This document shows, in pieces, positions 5,659-13,351 of a stretch of DNA of 13,422 bases. Below the pieces are notes generated by a model that saw nothing but the letters and a program-made list of their open reading frames with translations, did not search any database and had not been told where the DNA came from. Source of the DNA: Catenibacterium mitsuoka_A (GTDB lineage Bacteria; Bacillota_I; Bacilli_A; Erysipelotrichales; Coprobacillaceae). The first letter of the stretch is position 1; the number at the start of each line of letters is the position of its first letter. The DNA lies in the NCBI RefSeq assembly GCF_964259225.1, contig NZ_CAXVKN010000067.1; one strand, 5' to 3'. A program made the position numbers and the translations under genes.

Positions 5659-6003
5659 ATGGCACGTAATGAATATTATACATATAAGGATAGCCCAATT
5701 AATGGCGATATCATGATGAGTGTTCAAGTTTTTGATATTATCACTAAGCAGGTAGCTGCTGAAGATAAGGATATTAAGCTTGATACATCAAAAGGTTTTT
5801 CTGTAACAGGTACTAAGAATCTTGTGAACTGTACAATTAAAGATAATGAAGTTTATATTACAGTTCATGTTCGTATTAAATACGGTACAAACATTACAGC
5901 CAAGACAAAAGAATTACAGAAGAAAATTGCTTCTGGAATTAAAGAAATGGCTGCTGTGACAGTAAAGAGTGTTGATGTTGTAGTAGAAGCTATTGATTTC
6001 TAA
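5659..6003 (+). CDS. Asp23/Gls24 family envelope stress protein, YqhY-like
   Basis: A 114-residue protein of the Asp23/Gls24 (DUF322) family. The core follows the family pattern: a conserved Gly (G46), the NLVNCTIKDNEVYITVHVRIKYGTNI strands (about 54-79) and a C-terminal stretch AAVTVKSVDVVVEAIDF (98-114). There is no signal peptide or membrane segment. In B. subtilis the paralogue YqhY sits between accC and nusB and its loss disturbs fatty acid synthesis control. The position just before nusB supports the YqhY assignment, although accB and accC are missing here. The start is supported by GAGG (5648-5651) seven bases upstream. It is a single-gene unit between two terminators. Confidence 0.88.
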   Translation: MARNEYYTYKDSPINGDIMMSVQVFDIITKQVAAEDKDIKLDTSKGFSVTGTKNLVNCTIKDNEVYITVHVRIKYGTNITAKTKELQKKIASGIKEMAAVTVKSVDVVVEAIDF

Positions 6004-6033
6004 AAGCAAGTCTAACTTGCTTTTATTTTTTTT
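6002..6033 (+). terminator. Rho-independent terminator of the Asp23-family gene
   Basis: AAAAGCAAGT (6002-6011) pairs perfectly with ACTTGCTTTT (6015-6024) around a three-base loop (five if the last pair is open). An eight-T run follows at 6026-6033. Its left arm starts inside the stop codon (6001-6003). Confidence 0.9.
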
Positions 6034-6057
6034 GAAGAAGCAAAAAGATGTAAAATC

Positions 6058-6086
6058 TTTTATAAAAAGTGTTGATGTGTTAAAAT
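6058..6086 (+). promoter_or_regulatory. Probable promoter of the nusB-recN operon
   Basis: TGT directly before TAAAAT (6081-6086) forms an extended -10. The region 17 bases upstream (TTTTAT, 6058-6063) is a weak -35. Transcription would start near 6093, only about seven bases before GGAGG. This is the only candidate between the Asp23-gene terminator and nusB. Confidence 0.42.
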
Positions 6087-6113
6087 GAATGAGTATTATG
6101 GAGGTCCTTTAAA

Positions 6114-6518
6114 ATGGAAAAAACAATTAGACAAATCGCTAGAGAAAAAGCAGTTATTGCAGTATATCAATGGTTAACAGTTGATGCATCTAAGGAAGAA
6201 CTTAAAGAATATGTTCATGCTGATGAAGCATTACTTGAAGGAAGATCAGCAGAACAGTTCTGTTATTGGTTGATTGATACAGTTATGGAAAATAAGAGTT
6301 CTTATGAAACTTTATTGAATACTAAATTAAAGAGAGGCTGGTCTTTTGATCGTTTAAATAAGATGGAACAGGCCATTCTTCTTGTTGCAACATGTGAATT
6401 ATTAGAATCAGAATTAGATAAGAGTATTGTAATTAATGAAGCAGTTATTAATGCAAAAGAGTATTGTGATGAAGATTCTTATAAATTTATTAATGGTGTT
6501 TTAACTGCAATTGAATAA
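6114..6518 (+). CDS. nusB: Transcription antitermination factor NusB
   Basis: NusB pairs with NusE (ribosomal protein S10) on boxA RNA to keep RNA polymerase elongating through rRNA operons. The protein is 134 residues, all helical as expected. Family hallmarks are the N-terminal IRQIAREKAVIAVYQW (5-20), the central LKRGWSFDRLNKMEQAILLVATCELL (about 72-97) and the C-terminal segment INEAVINAKEYCDEDSYKFINGVLTAI. GGAGG (6100-6104) lies nine bases before the ATG. It leads a seven-gene operon and its stop overlaps the xseA start by one base (TAATG). Confidence 0.95.
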   Translation: MEKTIRQIAREKAVIAVYQWLTVDASKEELKEYVHADEALLEGRSAEQFCYWLIDTVMENKSSYETLLNTKLKRGWSFDRLNKMEQAILLVATCELLESELDKSIVINEAVINAKEYCDEDSYKFINGVLTAIE

Positions 6519-7840
6519 TGGAAAGACAATATGTAAGCGTACATGCTTTAAATCGTTATATTAAAGCTGTACTGGATAGTGATATGCAGCTTCGAACTGT
6601 ATATATTCGTGGCGAGATATCTAATTATCGTCCACATCCCTCAGGTCATATGTATTTTACTTTAAAGGATGATCAGACAGAATCATCCATTAGTGCAATT
6701 ATGTTTGCATCACAGGCACGTTATTTAAAGTTTAGACTAAGAGATGGTATGAAGGTATTTATCACAGCACAGGTTTCTGTATTTGAAAGAGCAGGAAGAT
6801 ATCAGCTTTATGTAAGAAGTATGCAGGAAGATGGTTTAGGTAATCTTTACCTTCGCTTCAATGAGTTAAAGCAGACCTTAGAAAAAGAAGGTCTCTTTAA
6901 TACAATGCATAAAAAGGCTATACCTGTAATGCCTGAACGTTTAGCTATTCTTTCAGCTAAACAAGGGGCTGCCTTGCAGGATGTGTTACGTATACTCCAT
7001 CAACGTTATCCATTAGTTAGACGAGATATCTATCCTGTACCAGTACAGGGAAGAGATGCTTATAAGTATATTGTAGAGACATTAAGACAGGTTGATCAAT
7101 TGGGTTATTCTACTATTCTTCTTGTAAGAGGTGGAGGTTCTATTGAAGATCTATGGAATTTTAATGAAGAGGCACTCGCACGTTGTATTTATGATTTAAA
7201 AACACCTATTATTACAGGTGTAGGACATGAGACAGATTTTACATTAGTTGATTATGTTAGTGATTTACGTGCACCTACGCCTACAGCAGCTGCAGTAGCT
7301 GCAGTACCTTCTCAAAAGGAACTTTTAAGTCATCTCGAAAATAAGATTATGCAATTATCGAATGTCATGAGAAAGACTATTTATCTAGAAAAACAAAAAC
7401 TAGAACAGTATTCACATTCCTATGTTTTTACTGATCCTTCTAGAATATTCGAAACAAAATTCATGAAATTGGATAATGTTCATCTTAAGCTGAATAATTA
7501 TAAAATTAGAATTAAACAAAAATCACATTATGAAATGCATAAAAAAGTAATTCAACTCAATACGTTGATTAAACAGAAACAATTGATTGAGACAAAGAAT
7601 ATCAGTAATAAACAGGAATTACTTAAAAATTGTTTTGAGAATTATTTGAAAAATAAAAAGACTTCTTTCTCTTATTGTATTGAAAAACTTGATTTATTAA
7701 GTCCTTTAAAAACATTACAAAGAGGTTATATCATTTCTAAAAAGAATGATGCAATCATTAAGAGTGTGAAAGATCTTCATACAGATGATACAATTACACT
7801 TGTTTATGCAGATGGTGAAAAAGAAGTCATAGTGAAGTAG
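6518..7840 (+). CDS. xseA: Exodeoxyribonuclease VII large subunit
   Basis: Catalytic subunit of exonuclease VII, which degrades single-stranded DNA from both ends into oligonucleotides. The 440-residue protein has an N-terminal OB-fold domain (about 1-105: VYIRGEISNYRPHPSGHMYFTLKDD) and then the catalytic domain. Conserved positions match residues implicated in E. coli XseA: Asp155 in GAALQDVL, Arg204 before GGGSIEDLWNFNEE (205-218), and His237 and Asp240 in GVGHETD (234-240), followed by RAPTPTAAA (251-259). A long helical, Lys-rich arm (about 265-390) is where small subunits bind, and the family's LQRGY motif is near 408. The start overlaps the nusB stop by one base, implying coupled translation. 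folD, which often separates nusB and xseA, is absent. Confidence 0.97.
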   Translation: MERQYVSVHALNRYIKAVLDSDMQLRTVYIRGEISNYRPHPSGHMYFTLKDDQTESSISAIMFASQARYLKFRLRDGMKVFITAQVSVFERAGRYQLYVRSMQEDGLGNLYLRFNELKQTLEKEGLFNTMHKKAIPVMPERLAILSAKQGAALQDVLRILHQRYPLVRRDIYPVPVQGRDAYKYIVETLRQVDQLGYSTILLVRGGGSIEDLWNFNEEALARCIYDLKTPIITGVGHETDFTLVDYVSDLRAPTPTAAAVAAVPSQKELLSHLENKIMQLSNVMRKTIYLEKQKLEQYSHSYVFTDPSRIFETKFMKLDNVHLKLNNYKIRIKQKSHYEMHKKVIQLNTLIKQKQLIETKNISNKQELLKNCFENYLKNKKTSFSYCIEKLDLLSPLKTLQRGYIISKKNDAIIKSVKDLHTDDTITLVYADGEKEVIVK

Positions 7841-7848
7841 GTGATGAT

Positions 7849-8070
7849 ATGGCAGAAAAGACATATGAAGAAGCAATGGCACGTTTAGATGAAATCATTG
7901 ATTTATTAGAAAACAATGAAGCGTCCTTAGATGAGAGTTTAGATCTTTATAAAGAAGGCGTGTCACTCGCTGCATTTTGTGATACAAAATTAAAAGATGT
8001 AGATCAAGAAGTAACTAAAATTTTTGAGGAAAATCAGTTAAAAGATTATCTAGGTGATGATGATGAATAA
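7849..8070 (+). CDS. xseB: Exodeoxyribonuclease VII small subunit
   Basis: Small, acidic helical-hairpin subunit (73 residues) that binds the helical arm of XseA in multiple copies. The family signature is clear: T-Y-E-E-A-M-A-R-L-D-E-I at 5-16, then LLENNEASLDESLDLYKEGVSL at about 18-39 and a CDTKLKDVDQEV helix. An AGGTG ribosome binding site (7839-7843) overlaps the xseA stop codon. Eight bases separate the two genes. It overlaps the start of ispA. Confidence 0.95.
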   Translation: MAEKTYEEAMARLDEIIDLLENNEASLDESLDLYKEGVSLAAFCDTKLKDVDQEVTKIFEENQLKDYLGDDDE

Positions 8071-8911
8071 TATGATTGAAGAAGTGAATGAACGATTAAA
8101 AGAAATCTTATCTCAATATCGTCCAGGTTTAGTAAAAGAAGCAATGACTTATTCTGTGATGGCTGGCGGTAAGAGATTAAGACCTCTTCTCTTTATTCAG
8201 ACATTAAGAGCATATAATGTGGATTATCATAAATATATAGATATTGCATGTGCTATCGAAATGATACATACATATTCTTTGATTCATGATGACCTTCCAG
8301 GAATGGATAATGATGATTTGAGACGTGGTAAACCAACATGTCATAAACAATTTGATGAAGCCACTGCCATTTTAGCAGGCGATGCTTTATTGAATGAATC
8401 TATGAATGTGATTTTAAGAATGGATTTAAATGATGCACTAAAACTCAAGGTATTAGTTTCTTTATATCAGGCATCCGGGATGGATGGAATGATTTATGGT
8501 CAGCAGCAGGATATGTACTTTGAATCGCATAAGGCATCTCTTGAAGAATTACAGGCTATTCATCATGATAAGACAGGTGCACTTATTTCTGTACCAATGA
8601 AGATTGCTGGACTTATTGCGAAAGAAGAAGACGCAAACGCTTTAGAAGATATTGGATTCAAACTTGGCCTTGCATTCCAGATTCAGGATGATATTCTAGA
8701 TGTCACAAGTACAACTGAAACATTGGGCAAAAGAGTAGGTAGTGATATTACAAATCATAAGTCTACATATGTTTCATTACTTGGTTTAGAAGAATCACAA
8801 AAGCGTGTAGAAGATTTATTTGAAGAATGCTTAGCTAATGTGTATGGTTTACAACTTAACCATGGATTAATGATTGAATTATTCCAAATTATTATGAAAA
8901 GAGTGAATTAA
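8063..8911 (+). CDS. ispA: Farnesyl diphosphate synthase (geranyltranstransferase)
   Basis: Condenses dimethylallyl, then geranyl, diphosphate with isopentenyl diphosphate to give farnesyl diphosphate, the precursor of undecaprenyl carriers and quinone tails. The first Asp-rich motif is DDLPGMD (76-82 from the start chosen), preceded by TYSLIH. A tyrosine five residues before the motif matches E. coli IspA and suggests a C15 product. The second motif is DDILD (209-213). GGKRLRPLL (35-43) is the usual substrate-binding GGKRxRP. Codons at 8054 (GTG), 8057 and 8060 (ATG) are also in frame. The ATG at 8063 is preferred because it is six bases after AGGTG and gives 282 residues; its start overlaps the xseB stop by 8 bases. 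Confidence 0.94.
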   Translation: MNNMIEEVNERLKEILSQYRPGLVKEAMTYSVMAGGKRLRPLLFIQTLRAYNVDYHKYIDIACAIEMIHTYSLIHDDLPGMDNDDLRRGKPTCHKQFDEATAILAGDALLNESMNVILRMDLNDALKLKVLVSLYQASGMDGMIYGQQQDMYFESHKASLEELQAIHHDKTGALISVPMKIAGLIAKEEDANALEDIGFKLGLAFQIQDDILDVTSTTETLGKRVGSDITNHKSTYVSLLGLEESQKRVEDLFEECLANVYGLQLNHGLMIELFQIIMKRVN

Positions 8912-10783
8912 ATGGAAATTAAGAAGATTGAGAATCCTCGATTCTTGAAACAATTGAATATTACAGAATTAAATCAATTATCACAGGATATAAGGGATTT
9001 TTTAATCGAAAACGTTTCTCAGACTGGCGGGCATTTCTCTAGTAATCTAGGTATTGTGGAATTGACTGTTGCTCTTCATTATGTATTTGATTCACCTGAT
9101 GATAAATTTCTTTTTGACGTCGGACATCAGTCTTATGCTCATAAGATTTTGACTGGTAGAGCATCTCAGTTTCCTATGTTAAAGAAATATGGTGGATTAT
9201 GTGGCTTCCAGAATCGTCAGGAAAGTATTTATGATCCTTGGGAAGCAGGTCATTCTTCTACAACTATATCAGGGGCAACAGGTCTGGCTCTTGCTCGAGA
9301 TCTTAAAAAAGAAAAATTTGAAGTAATAAGCGTGATTGGTGATGCTGCTTTAATGAGTGGAGAATCTTTAGAAGCACTCAATTTCCTTGGTGGTATAGAT
9401 ACAAAGGTTATTGTGATACTAAATGATAATAATATGTCTATTTCACGTAATGTAGGAGGATTATCTAATTTTTTATCTGATGTTAGAATGTCATATCAAT
9501 ATAACCAAGCTAAAAATAATTATACTGAAATCCTTTCACAATCTTCTATGGGACAGAAAATATTTGATGTTACTAAGAAGGTTAAGGATAAGGTAAAAAA
9601 GAAAATTTTACTTGATACACCATTTTCACAATTTGATTTGGATTATATTGGCCCAATTGATGGACATAATATAGCTGAATTGATTCGTGCTCTAGAGACA
9701 GTAAAGAGTTTAGATCATAGTGTTGTACTCCATGTCCTTACTAAAAAAGGAAAGGGATATGAACCAGCAGAAAAGGATCATTCAGGTATTTATCATAGTG
9801 TTGCACCTTTTGATATATCTAAAGGTGTGCAAAAAGTTGTTGATGATGAAAAACATTCATGGAGTCAATCAGTAAGTGATCATATTGAGTATTTGATGAG
9901 TAAGAATGATGATATATGTGTGATAACTCCTGCAATGATTACAGGAAGCTGTTTACAGAATATCTTTAAAAAGTATCCTGAGCGATCTTTTGATGTGGGT
10001 ATTGCAGAAGAACATGCGATGACTCTTGCAGCAGGTCTTTCCCAAGGAGGAGAATTTCCGTTCTTAAGTGTTTATTCTTCTTTCTTTCAGCGTGCTTATG
10101 ATCAATTGAATCATGATATTGCGAGAATGCATCTTCCATGTCTTATTGGAATTGATCGTGCCGGACTTGTAGGTGGTGATGGTGCAACACATCACGGTGT
10201 CTTTGATATTGGTTTGATTGCACCTATTCCAGGAGTAGTTATCATGGCTCCTAAAGATGAAGTAGAAGCGCAGAAACTTATCAATACAGCATATTACAAC
10301 AAAGACTATCCGTATGTGATGCGTTATTCTAAAAATAAAGTCCTTAATACCCATCAACATACTGATGAGACTATCAAACTAGGTCAGTGGGAATTAATCA
10401 AAGAAGCAAATGATGCAATGATTAATGTAGTGACTTATGGCGATAATGTGAACGCTGTAGTAGAAATGGCAGAAGCAGATCATCTACCTATTAATATTAT
10501 TAACGCACGATTCATTAAGCCGGTAGATACAGAAATGTTGGAAAGAATAAGCGATAAACCAATTATTGTTTATGAAACAGACCTGATCAATGGGTCTTTA
10601 GGCAGTATCATGAGTTTATATTATGAAAAGAATCATATAGATGTTGATATGAGTTTTATAGGTATTGAAGATCACTATGTCACTTTTGGAGATAATGAAT
10701 CCTTATATAAACAGGAACATATTTCGTTGAATGATTTGAAAAATAAAATTGAGGAAATAAAACATGAAAAAAGAAAGAATTGA
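8912..10783 (+). CDS. dxs: 1-deoxy-D-xylulose-5-phosphate synthase
   Basis: First step of the MEP isoprenoid pathway: thiamine-diphosphate-dependent condensation of pyruvate with glyceraldehyde 3-phosphate. The enzyme is full length (623 residues). Seen in order: GGHFSSNLG with His41, FDVGHQSYAHKILTGR (68-83), the ThDP/Mg motif GDAALMSGESLEALN (143-157) with NDNNMSIS (171-178), and the pyrimidine domain with DVGIAEEHAMTLAAG (361-375), where Glu366 should activate the cofactor. DRAG (415-418) and GGDGATHHG (421-429) follow. A C-terminal transketolase-like domain starts near 490. It begins immediately after the ispA stop (zero gap), so both isoprenoid steps are translated together. A 20-base overlap with tlyA follows. 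The ribosome binding site is weak (AAAGAG near 8898). Confidence 0.97.
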   Translation: MEIKKIENPRFLKQLNITELNQLSQDIRDFLIENVSQTGGHFSSNLGIVELTVALHYVFDSPDDKFLFDVGHQSYAHKILTGRASQFPMLKKYGGLCGFQNRQESIYDPWEAGHSSTTISGATGLALARDLKKEKFEVISVIGDAALMSGESLEALNFLGGIDTKVIVILNDNNMSISRNVGGLSNFLSDVRMSYQYNQAKNNYTEILSQSSMGQKIFDVTKKVKDKVKKKILLDTPFSQFDLDYIGPIDGHNIAELIRALETVKSLDHSVVLHVLTKKGKGYEPAEKDHSGIYHSVAPFDISKGVQKVVDDEKHSWSQSVSDHIEYLMSKNDDICVITPAMITGSCLQNIFKKYPERSFDVGIAEEHAMTLAAGLSQGGEFPFLSVYSSFFQRAYDQLNHDIARMHLPCLIGIDRAGLVGGDGATHHGVFDIGLIAPIPGVVIMAPKDEVEAQKLINTAYYNKDYPYVMRYSKNKVLNTHQHTDETIKLGQWELIKEANDAMINVVTYGDNVNAVVEMAEADHLPINIINARFIKPVDTEMLERISDKPIIVYETDLINGSLGSIMSLYYEKNHIDVDMSFIGIEDHYVTFGDNESLYKQEHISLNDLKNKIEEIKHEKRKN

Positions 10784-11573
10784 TATTTTATGTGTCCAGC
10801 AGGGGTTGTTTGAGTCTAGAAATCAGGCTCAAAGAGCCATTATGGCGGGCATTGTAAGAGATGAAAATGATTATATTGATAAGCCAGGAACAAAGATTCC
10901 AGTTGATACAAAACTTTTTGTCAAGGGTGAAAAATTAAAATATGTATCACGTGGTGGTTTGAAACTTGAAAAAGCGATTGAACTATACAATTTAGATCTT
11001 ACAGATGTCATTATGATTGATATTGGTTCATCTACTGGAGGCTTTACTGATTGTGCTCTTCAGCATGGGGCAAAGAAGGTTTATGCTGTAGATGTAGGAA
11101 CCAATCAGCTTGTATGGAAACTTCGTAATGATGAACGTGTAGAAGTCATGGAACAATATAATTTCCGTTATGCTAAGCTTGATGATTTTAAGTATGGCAT
11201 GCCTACATTTGCTTCTATTGATGTTTCTTTTATTTCTTTAAGACATATGTTCAATGCATTAAAGAATGTGATTGCGCCTGATGGTGTAATCGTATCTTTA
11301 ATCAAGCCTCAGTTTGAAGCAGGTAAAGATGATGTTGGAAAACATGGTATTGTAAAGGATCCAAAGGTTCATAAAAGAGTTATTGAAGAAGTCATTGGCT
11401 ATGCAAATGATAATGGCTTCTCTTTAAAAGGTTTAACATTCTCACCTATTACTGGTGGGGAAGGTAATATTGAATTCTTAGGTTATTTTGTAAATGATCA
11501 TCAAGAGAATTCAGCTTATTGTATTGATGATGTTGTAAGTGAAGCACATAAACATTTTAATGAAAGTAGGTGA
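10764..11573 (+). CDS. tlyA: TlyA/YqxC family rRNA 2'-O-methyltransferase
   Basis: A 269-residue protein with an N-terminal S4 RNA-binding domain (about 4-62: RIDILCVQQGLFESRNQAQRAI) and an FtsJ-like Rossmann methyltransferase domain. The SAM loop is DIGSSTGGFTD (86-96). Further hallmarks are DVG (110-112), KPQFE (181-185) and GNIEF (234-238). In mycobacteria TlyA makes 2'-O-methyl cytidines in 16S and 23S rRNA and its presence gives capreomycin sensitivity; in Firmicutes the same family (YqxC) is linked to recN as here. Some members have been called hemolysins, which I regard as an old misnomer. GAGG (10751-10754) nine bases upstream fixes the start within the end of dxs. Confidence 0.95.
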   Translation: MKKERIDILCVQQGLFESRNQAQRAIMAGIVRDENDYIDKPGTKIPVDTKLFVKGEKLKYVSRGGLKLEKAIELYNLDLTDVIMIDIGSSTGGFTDCALQHGAKKVYAVDVGTNQLVWKLRNDERVEVMEQYNFRYAKLDDFKYGMPTFASIDVSFISLRHMFNALKNVIAPDGVIVSLIKPQFEAGKDDVGKHGIVKDPKVHKRVIEEVIGYANDNGFSLKGLTFSPITGGEGNIEFLGYFVNDHQENSAYCIDDVVSEAHKHFNESR

Positions 11574-11579
11574 TTTTAA

Positions 11580-13223
11580 ATGTTGAAAAGTCTATTTATC
11601 TCTTCTTTTGTCATTATCGATCAAACAACCGTTGACTTTGATGAAGGCATGACAGCCTTAACAGGTGAAACAGGCGCAGGTAAATCTATTATTATTAATG
11701 CACTCGAACAATTATGTGGTGCAAGAGCATCTTCTTCACTTGTAAGAAAAGGCTCTAAGAAAGCAGTCATTGAAGGTGTTTTTGATATGAATGATTCAAT
11801 TCAGAAGATTCTAGACGAATTGAATATAGACGGTGATGATGATCTTATTATCACAAAAGAAATATTAGACAATGGACGTTCAACAATTAAAATCAATTAT
11901 CGCACTGTCACAAATAGTGCTTTAAAACAAGTGGCTCCCTACTTATTAGATATTCATTCACAATATCAAACACAAGAAATATTTAATGTAAAAAATCATT
12001 TAAAGATATTGCAGTCATTTATGAATCACCAGGATGATTCATTACTATCTGAATATCATAAATACTACTTTGAATATAAGAAAATTTCACAGAAGCTCAG
12101 GAAACTTGAACAAGAGGATCTGAGTGATGAAAGAATAGAATATTATCAGAAACAGTATGATGAACTAAAGGATTTTGAATATACAGATGAAATAATTGAT
12201 CAGCTTGAAGAAGAACTCAGAATGATGAAAAACTATGAATCCATGCATAAATATATGACTGAGTTTGATGAAGCTATGTCTGACAAGCAAGGTGCATTAA
12301 ATCAAATAAATGATGCATTAGGTGCACTTGGTCATATGAGTAATACAGAATCTTTTAATGAATTATATGATGAATTCTATAATCAATATTATAGTATGCA
12401 GGATCTTGTAGATTGCATAGAAACAGCGTTTGATTCTATTGATTTTGATGAATATCGTTTCAATGAACTTCAGGAAGAACTTTTTACTATTCATCGCCTG
12501 CAAAGAAAGTATGGATACTCAGTAGATGATATCTATCAGGCACAGACAGAATTAAAAGAAAAGCTAGATGCTGCGTTGAATCGTGAAGATGTACTTGCTG
12601 ATTTAAATAAACAAAAAGATCAAGCTTATCATGAAGCATATCAGATTGCGTCAAAACTAACATCGTTAAGAGAAGAACAGGGACTCATTTTTGTTGATAC
12701 ACTAGAAAAAGAATTAAAAGATCTTTATCTACCTGATGCAAAACTAAAGGTAGATATAAAGGAATGCAGTCTTAGTGATACTGGAAAAGACGACATTACG
12801 TTTATGGTTTCTATGAATAAAGGACAGGCTTTTACTCCTTTAAATGAAACAGCAAGTGGTGGTGAAATATCACGTTTGATGTTAGCCATTAAAACAATTA
12901 CTATGAATCAAAACCAAATGAATACAGTTGTTTTTGATGAAATTGATACAGGTGTGAGTGGTAAAGTTGCTGATGCAATTGGATTAAAGATGCATTCTAT
13001 TTCATTAAACAATCAAGTATTATGTATTACACATTTGCCTCAAGTGGCCATTCATGCTGATCATCATTATGCGATTAAGAAATCATCTCATGATGAAGAA
13101 ACATATTCAACGCTTGCAGTATTAAATGAAGATGAAAGAATAGAAGAAATTGCGAAGATGCTTTCTGGTGATGTGATTACTCCAGAAGCAATCGATAATG
13201 CGAAAAGATTATTACAGGGATGA
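11580..13223 (+). CDS. recN: DNA repair ATPase RecN
   Basis: SMC-like protein recruited early to double-strand breaks; in B. subtilis it also assists DNA during transformation, so it may cooperate with the com genes here (inference). It is full length (547 residues). The N-terminal half-ATPase has Walker A GETGAGKS (29-36). A long coiled-coil arm covers about 150-380. The C-terminal half has the ABC signature SGGEISRL (426-433), Walker B TVVFDEIDTGVSG (449-461) and ITHLPQVA (483-490). The AGGTGA ribosome binding site overlaps the tlyA stop, with six bases to the ATG. The arginine repressor gene ahrC/argR, usually between tlyA and recN, is absent. Confidence 0.97.
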   Translation: MLKSLFISSFVIIDQTTVDFDEGMTALTGETGAGKSIIINALEQLCGARASSSLVRKGSKKAVIEGVFDMNDSIQKILDELNIDGDDDLIITKEILDNGRSTIKINYRTVTNSALKQVAPYLLDIHSQYQTQEIFNVKNHLKILQSFMNHQDDSLLSEYHKYYFEYKKISQKLRKLEQEDLSDERIEYYQKQYDELKDFEYTDEIIDQLEEELRMMKNYESMHKYMTEFDEAMSDKQGALNQINDALGALGHMSNTESFNELYDEFYNQYYSMQDLVDCIETAFDSIDFDEYRFNELQEELFTIHRLQRKYGYSVDDIYQAQTELKEKLDAALNREDVLADLNKQKDQAYHEAYQIASKLTSLREEQGLIFVDTLEKELKDLYLPDAKLKVDIKECSLSDTGKDDITFMVSMNKGQAFTPLNETASGGEISRLMLAIKTITMNQNQMNTVVFDEIDTGVSGKVADAIGLKMHSISLNNQVLCITHLPQVAIHADHHYAIKKSSHDEETYSTLAVLNEDERIEEIAKMLSGDVITPEAIDNAKRLLQG

Positions 13224-13249
13224 GCATATAACACATATGCTCATTTTTT
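13221..13249 (+). terminator. Terminator at the end of the nusB-recN operon
   Basis: TGAGCATAT (13221-13229) pairs perfectly over 9 bp with ATATGCTCA (13235-13243) around a five-base loop, with six T to 13249. The stem begins exactly with the recN TGA stop. The dinB ribosome binding site follows at once (13251), leaving no room for a separate promoter downstream. Confidence 0.8.
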
Positions 13250-13261
13250 AGGAGGATAGGT

Positions 13262-13351
13262 ATGCGTATTATATTTCATATTGATATGAATGCATTTTAT
13301 GCAAATTGTGAGATTTCTCAGCATCCAGAATTAAAAGGAAAACCTATTTGA
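13262..13351 (+). pseudogene. dinB: Truncated DinB-type Y-family DNA polymerase
   Basis: The first 29 codons are the N-terminus of a translesion DNA polymerase IV: MRIIFHIDMNAFYANCEI then SQHPELKGKPI. Asp8 would bind a catalytic metal and Phe12-Tyr13 lie at the steric gate. In intact family members the KGKPI segment is followed by a Val- and Gly-rich strand (VVxG). Here it meets TGA at 13349-13351, and none of the three forward frames beyond resembles DinB. Full-length proteins have about 350-420 residues, so over 90 percent is missing. GGAGG (13251-13255) with a six-base spacer is an intact binding site. The gene was either interrupted by an insertion or the assembly switches sequence here. 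Confidence 0.75.

Noticed and set aside
5495..5698. 67-codon open frame on the minus strand across the efp 3' end
   Set aside because: It crosses the efp terminator and the Asp23-gene promoter, its protein is low-complexity, and it looks like chance in AT-rich DNA.
6043..6061. AAAAGAT and ATCTTTT inverted repeat before nusB
   Set aside because: The stem is almost all A-T, overlaps the presumed -35 region and follows a much stronger terminator; not supported as a separate terminator or operator.
10064..10360. 98-codon open frame on the minus strand inside dxs
   Set aside because: It is antisense to a conserved catalytic region of Dxs, has no ribosome binding site context and encodes nothing recognisable.
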